Part shown: positions 58,860 through 64,000 of the stretch, one piece after another | How positions within the stretch are numbered: the first letter of the stretch is position 1 | Layout: each line of letters begins with the position of its first letter | NCBI GenBank assembly: GCA_933228895.1 | Contig: OW121852.1 | Coordinates: 130,381,544-130,445,543, forward strand | Source of the DNA: Platycnemis pennipes | Lineage: Eukaryota; Arthropoda; Insecta; Odonata; Platycnemididae | Direction: 5' to 3' | Length of the DNA: 64,000 nucleotides | Made by a program: the position numbers and the translations under genes | Notes under the pieces: model-generated | Databases searched by the model: none | What the model was told of the DNA's origin: nothing | Seen by the model: the letters and a program-made list of their open reading frames with translations, nothing else

Positions 58860-59150
58860 AAAAAATTTCGCCGGGGCAGGGGAAACCCGGTGCTTAGGTC
58901 CTTGCAGCCCGGGCCGGTGGGTGGTTCCGAGGGGCGCCTGTTGGTTCAATCCTGCCGGCGGACTCGTGAATGAAAGGGCACTCATTCATTGAGCCGACAT
59001 CGGCGCATGCGCGTTCCGAACGGGGTCGCGGCGCTACAAAACCCATTTGACCCCTCCCCCCCCCCCCAAACCTGATCCGCGATGACGTCACCACTTCCCC
59101 TCCTCCCCCCCCCTTAGAAATGGCGCCCCTTACCTCGCATCGTGGCTCGA
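58860..59150. promoter_or_regulatory. CpG-rich, promoter-like stretch (NRF-1-type site and CRE)
   Basis: A sharp GC rise in AT-rich DNA. It holds the palindrome GCGCATGCGC (59,003-59,012; NRF-1/erect-wing consensus), a full CRE TGACGTCA (59,083-59,090), two poly-C tracts (near 59,055 and 59,106) and AAATGGCGCC. This resembles a broad CpG-type promoter. No gene start could be tied to it, so a mobile-element promoter is the alternative. Confidence 0.45.
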
Positions 59151-59654
59151 TAGGATCGTTCGTTCACATCTGAGGAGGTTAGAGTTCAATGGTTAAGGAG
59201 GCATTAGTATGCTCGCCCAATGGTTACAATGAAGCCAGTATGGGGGTGCTTGGGAATTATTAGGCCCCACCCCTTCGGTACAAAACTTTATTGCGTTTTA
59301 TAGTGCCTCTTATGGAGACTTAACATTGATTAAAGCATAAATAACTATTAAGTAGTACCTAAACTTCATCTTAGCAGCATCGATTAATCTTCTTATTCAA
59401 GGGACAGATTCGTACATTTTATTACGCTGGGAGTTAATTTTATTACTAAAACTGGTTCCAAAACTACCTATTAAAACTACAGGTGGCCTATTAAAACTAC
59501 ATATTTTGAGCCATACTGCATATTTGTATTATTCCCTCTGTATCTTCAGCGAGAATTCAGAGTACATCCCACTATGCATCTTGGTTTTGGTAATTGTTAC
59601 TTCTTGCCAAAAGGACTTCATCTGTTAGATCAACTTGAGTAAACCCGTATTTCC
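59151..59654. other. No gene seen
   Basis: AT-rich sequence with no recognisable frame or repeat. If the upstream CpG stretch is a plus-strand promoter, a 5' exon could be here, but none is evident. Confidence 0.35.
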
Positions 59655-60116
59655 GTGCCAGAGGGTCGCAGGATATTTTTTATGCTAATCCTTTTAAGTA
59701 AATTCGGAGGTGATTTGTTTGGAGATAATGATAGACACATATCAAGAACCCCTGCGTATTATGCATGGCTTGATCAGGTTAACAAGATTAGAGAGATAGA
59801 TGGTCGTACCGATAGATTTAAAATGTCATCTTTCCCACGAACCACAAGGGAGCATGATGCATGTTTAAGGATTTCTAATACATGTATGCTAAACAGATAT
59901 AGATAAATGTAAATATGAAAATATTTTTCTAACCAACAATCTATTCATTAATGTGTCATTACTGACCGCCTTGTTGAACGTGACACTTTATATCTAAAAT
60001 TTGTCCATGAAGAAAGAGCAATGCATCTCATAGTTGCATGTATGTAGTGCATGTTTGTTAATCTTCAGCCCCTGCCACACACCCTCGCGGTGGCACACAG
60101 GGTATTACGTAGATGT
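59655..60116 (+). mobile_element. LINE 3' end, same family as at 31.6, 32.5 and 52.3 kb
   Basis: Encodes LSKFGGDLFGDNDRHISRTP, YYAWLDQVNKIREIDGRTDR and FKMSSFPRTTREH, then a 3' UTR ending CCCTCGCGGTGGCACACAGG and TTACGTAGATGTAGG. 5'-truncated. The reading frame ends early in ISNTCMLNRYR. Confidence 0.82.
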
Positions 60117-61388
60117 AGGCGTACCTACCAAGATGGCTGCTGGCCTCTCAAATCAGCTGCGATGCCTCCTCTGGTACATTTTGGGCTCCTTGGCGCAAAC
60201 CAATGTTTTAATAATAACGATGATATGGTCCACACCAGAGGCCAATCCCAACAATATATTTGGTGACCTCATTGACGTAATGCATTCTCATAAGGCTCGG
60301 AACGCAATGGCGTAAATCGGTAGCACTTTTGCTGATGAGGTCTCCACTTCACTCATTTGTCTTCACGTGGTCACGGATTTTCCTCATCGTCGTGGTTTTC
60401 CTCATCTCATATTTGAAACATGTATTTTCTTGTCTCGATCATTATTCTGTATTCCCTTTGATTAATTCCAACGTTTATTGCAGTGAAATAGACGAACGTG
60501 AACTTTTTGCGCATATTTTAAATATTTACCAATTTTTCTTTCAGATTCGCTCCATGAGACATTGTTGGTGATCGTGTTTCTCATTTGACGCCAACACGTT
60601 GTAGCAGTCTCATAGCAGAATGCCATGTAAACCACAGAGGTGAGTTATTGTAAACATTTTGTTAGTGTCCTTGGTACGTCGTCAGTGAACAGATCTACAA
60701 AATATGGTCGAAACGTCGGCGGACATGGACGCAATAGCCTGGTGGAGGACTCGAGAAACCTTCACGCAAAAATATGGTCGATTATTTCACGAAGTTCTCA
60801 GAATCCACAGAGCGATGGCTTAATCATTTCCCATTGGTGGAGTGAGTAACAACGTATGCGTTGAGAAGTTCTCCTACTATTTATTGTTTTCCATTTATTA
60901 GCGGACAAATTAATATTTGCCAATGGCTTCGACGGAGTTTCTTGGCTTCGGGTTTTCCTGTTTTTTCATACTCTATCACCTACGTTTCCCCAAATACCTA
61001 CTATTTTTTCCAAAGAAGCATTTTCACTCCATATCACATTCTGTACTCAACTGGATCAATAATTAAGTGATGAAGACATAATTTCTAATAACTTTAATGA
61101 AGTGTGGCTCAACTTTGTGGCAATGTGACATTGTGAGAGAAGTGAAATCACTAAGTAATGTTCCATGAATTTTGTAACTTGACCAAACCTGTTTCTCGTT
61201 AACCCAACCGGACTCTTGAAAATGACACTGGTGGGTTGAATCAAGTTGGATTAACTTAAAAAAACTCGTGGAACATTTCAATTTTTTTCTTTTCTCCCAT
61301 GTAATTTCGGATAGGTTTTGTCATTTATTCTTGTATTGCTTATCGACACATTTTGTTTGACATCTTGAATTTTAATATTAGCCCAGGT
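60117..61388. other. No gene supported
   Basis: Includes GGTCGAAACGTCGGCGG at 60,708 and GGTGGAGGACTCGAGAAACC at 60,741, phrases that recall Penelope-like or other element ends, but no domain is attached. Other frames are unrecognised. Confidence 0.4.
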
Positions 61389-62638
61389 TGGGGGTGGCGA
61401 ATCTATGGCACGCGTCCCCAAAGTGCCACGTGGAGCAATGATTTCGGCACGCGGAGCTGGGAGGACGCTTGATCGATACCTCTACTGTCCGCACCAAAAT
61501 TTTGTAGACTCAAGTTTAAACATAAATAACTCCGAAACCGTTCATCAGATTTTCACTTCATTTACATAGTAATGTAGAGAATTTTGTTGTTGATTGATTA
61601 CATTGTTAGCATAATTTTTAAAAACAAATTTTGGACCTGTTTCTTTCGTTAGAGTAAAAAAGGACCCATTTTTTTAGCGCTACGGCGCCATGCGTCAATT
61701 TTACGTGTAATAAATTCCAAGCATAGAGTTGCACTAGAAAAAATTTTTCGTAAATGGTGAATTATATCTTTGTTATTACGTCTGCGAAGTTTCAAGGTTT
61801 TAAATTTAGGACTTATTGGTATGCTACTCCAATTATAACCGCACTTTTTCTCGGCAACTATGTATAATGGCGCCACGAGACTAAAACTGTCATCTTCATC
61901 TTTAAATTTCCAGAGCGAATCAGATATTATCATGTAGCTGAAGTTGACACCTCATTTTATATCGAATTTTATGTTTCCTGAAAAAAGCGCGAGCCCAGAG
62001 CAGGACACTCCGCCGGCAACGCTGCGCTTTCTCCGCGCAGCGTTTTTTCAGGAAACATAAAATTTGATATAAAATAAGGTGCTAACTTCAGCTAAATGTT
62101 AATATGTGATTCGCTCTGGAAATTTAAAGAGGAAGATGACAGTTTTAGTCTCGTGGCACCATGATGCATAGTTGCCGAGAAAAAGTGCGGTTATAATTGG
62201 AATAGCATACCAATAAGTACTAAAGTTAAAACCTTGAAATTTCGCAGCCGTAATAATAAAAATATAATTCACCCTGTATTAAAAATTTGTTTTAGTACAA
62301 AGCATTTCTTGGAAGTTATTAGACGTCAAAGTGACGCATGGCGCCGTAGCGCTCAAAAATGGGTCCTTGTTTTACTCTAACGTAAGTATCAGGTCCAAAA
62401 TTTGTTTTTTTAAATTATTCTAACAATGTAGGCAGTCAATAACAAAATTCTCTAAATTACTATGTTAATAACTTGAAAATCCAATCAACCATTTCGGAGA
62501 TATTTAGGATTAAACTCGCGTCTACAAGATTTTGGCGCGGACGGTATCTTTGAACAGTTGGCAAGCTTGTCGAGAGAGTATACCTTCTCTTATTTCATAT
62601 ACTTTGGCACTCAATCGCCAAAAGTTTCGCCACCCCTG
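61389..62638. mobile_element. Large fold-back element with hAT-type ends
   Basis: Two arms of about 600 bp mirror each other around 62,014 (TTTCCTGAAAAAAGCGCG...; CGCAGCGTTTTTTCAGGAAA). Outer ends are GGGGGTGGCGAA (left) and TTCGCCACCCCTG (right), i.e. a CAGGGGTGGCGAA-type terminus with decay on the left. The flanking 8-mers GCCCAGGT (61,381-61,388) and ACCTAGGT (62,639-62,646) match at six positions, fitting an aged hAT duplication. The centre has a GC-rich segment (CTCCGCCGGCAACGCTGCG). Confidence 0.78.
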
Positions 62639-62646
62639 ACCTAGGT

Positions 62647-63825
62647 GCAAAACAAAATAAAAAGTTTTCCATACACTAAAGAAATTTACACCAAGAGACG
62701 AAACATACTGATGTCCCTTCAATTACCCTCTTAGCAAACGTTTAAGATTCTAATCTATCAATGCGATATGTGAATCGTTTGGGTCAAGTTACAACGATTT
62801 GTGTCAAAAAACTAGATACTGAACTCATTCTATTACTGATCACGCATGGAACATTTTTATCGCAGATTATGACGATTTAAGATGCACATTTATTGTGTCC
62901 TTAGCTCGAACTTGTGTGATGATTAGTGCTCCTTGAAGACGATTAGCACATAGCTGTGCACGAAGGAATTGCGCACCTAGGCGTTTGTGGTGGTCAAACA
63001 TCGAGGTGCGCATTTTTATTTCAATTCTCATTTCTCGTTTATCTGAGATGTCGTTTATGCTTCGTAGTCTGAGCTGTCTTCTATGCTTGATAGTCTATGC
63101 TCCATAGAATAAATATGCATTGGCTGATCTCCATAATTAAGAGGCCAACAGCCTAAAGCGTCCTTAAAAATGTTTGTCTCTCCTCAAGTAAAGGGCATGT
63201 GCTTAAAAACGGATAAAAATAATGTCGTGCAGTAAAATGTGGAATATGTAATGAATACTGTGTGAGCATTCACCTGAGGTGAAATCAACCCTTCGATTCA
63301 TCAATAGTTCCCTCTCTTTCCCACCTAGTATAATCTCACTACCTTAAAAGTACCAATCTAACGTTTGATGAATGAGAAAATGATAACTCATGACAGCATC
63401 TTTGATACACTTATCAACATACTTTATCTCGAACCAATGATCACCTTGCTAGTACCTTCAGTTTGTTACCAGCGGTCATCAAATTTGAGATTTTACTTTC
63501 GGCAACAATTTACCAACCTTAATGTGATCACAGAATTAATGGCTCTTTTATATTCCACCCAGTTTTGCTGTAAGTTACGAGGAAGATTTAATCCACTGCA
63601 GGGACGCCGTGCGTGAGCAATATCCCACTCTTATAAAATTTTTCGGATGTTCAACTGCTTTGGGGCTCTAATTATTGACTTCCTGATCGAGTGGAGTACC
63701 CGAGAAAATTTTATGCGGATTAAACGCCAGAAAGTTTCGTTTTCTCTTTGCTTGCACATTAAAGGCCGCCACACACCGAAAGTTTTCTTTCCATGTGTTG
63801 GAGATTTTCGTGGATGACGAGAGAA
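62647..63825. other. No gene supported
   Basis: AT-rich. The 83-codon plus frame at 63,365-63,616 shows no motif. Confidence 0.4.
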
Positions 63826-64000
63826 ATGGAGTTGTTGAAGGGTCTAGGGTTTTGCATTCTTCTGGCGATGTATTTTTGTGTCATACAATTCACGCATCCT
63901 CAGGTTAGAGCTTTTGTACTTACTTCGGAAATGATGCGTTTCCAATTTCATCCTCCAGGTTTCGCAAGCCATTTGAAATTACCACTTAAGGAATTAAGGA
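63826..64000 (+). CDS. Possible first exon with signal peptide, runs off the window
   Basis: ATG at 63,826 in good context (AGAGAAATGG) starts MELLKGLGFCILLAMYFCVI, then QFTHPQ: a short charged start and a hydrophobic run of about 14 residues, as in a secretory signal. CAG|GTTAGA at 63,901-63,909 could be a donor right after HPQ. Without splicing the frame stays open to the window end. The protein family is unknown, and chance is a real alternative in AT-rich DNA. It is on the opposite strand to the receptor, so it is not its missing exon. Confidence 0.3.
   Translation, partial: MELLKGLGFCILLAMYFCVIQFTHPQVRAFVLTSEMMRFQFHPPGFASHLKLPLKELR

Overview
The window is eukaryotic, almost certainly arthropod and most likely insect. 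It is AT-rich, a multi-exon gene with 0.2-2.8 kb introns and GT-AG junctions crosses it, and it is dense in insect-type transposable elements (hAT, pogo, PIF-like, piggyBac-like, Helitron, Penelope-like and jockey/CR1-like remnants) and tRNA-derived SINEs. There is no bacterial or phage gene organisation. The species cannot be named from sequence alone.

Layout: 0-1 kb holds a dispersed inverted copy of the unit that forms the large satellite further right. 2.1-4.9 kb is a broken minus-strand gene combining a Mutator-like transposase region with a YqaJ-type nuclease. 7.6-11.5 kb is a nest: a hAT element with an 8-bp duplication contains a second hAT-like element with its own 8-bp duplication, which contains a small MITE. 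11.65-27.96 kb is a satellite of 200/201-bp monomers (about 55-60 copies) with clear multi-monomer higher-order periods of about 600, 1200, 1400 and 1600 bp. It is interrupted by two pogo-like elements inserted at TA. 28-37 kb is non-coding, with MITEs, LINE 3' ends, SINEs and a fold-back element.

37.0-51.05 kb (minus strand) is the one well-supported protein gene: a class B GPCR closest to vertebrate parathyroid hormone receptor. Nine exons join in phase to give 593 residues plus stop. Only the signal-peptide exon is missing. Its introns are packed with MITEs, a Helitron and fold-back repeats. One 49-bp tandem array, apparently derived from a MITE end, stops 11 bp from the last splice acceptor.

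51-64 kb is again repeat-rich: hairpin MITEs, a reverse-transcriptase fragment, a piggyBac-type MITE, a Penelope-like GIY-YIG fragment, a CpG-rich promoter-like stretch with an NRF-1-type palindrome and a full CRE, a 1.25-kb fold-back hAT-type element, and at the very end a possible signal-peptide exon of a plus-strand gene running out of the window.

No set of genes here works together as a pathway. The strongest stories are the higher-order satellite with its likely dispersed progenitor, and the receptor gene whose introns have become transposon landing sites. All calls are by eye; no alignment, HMM or database search was run.
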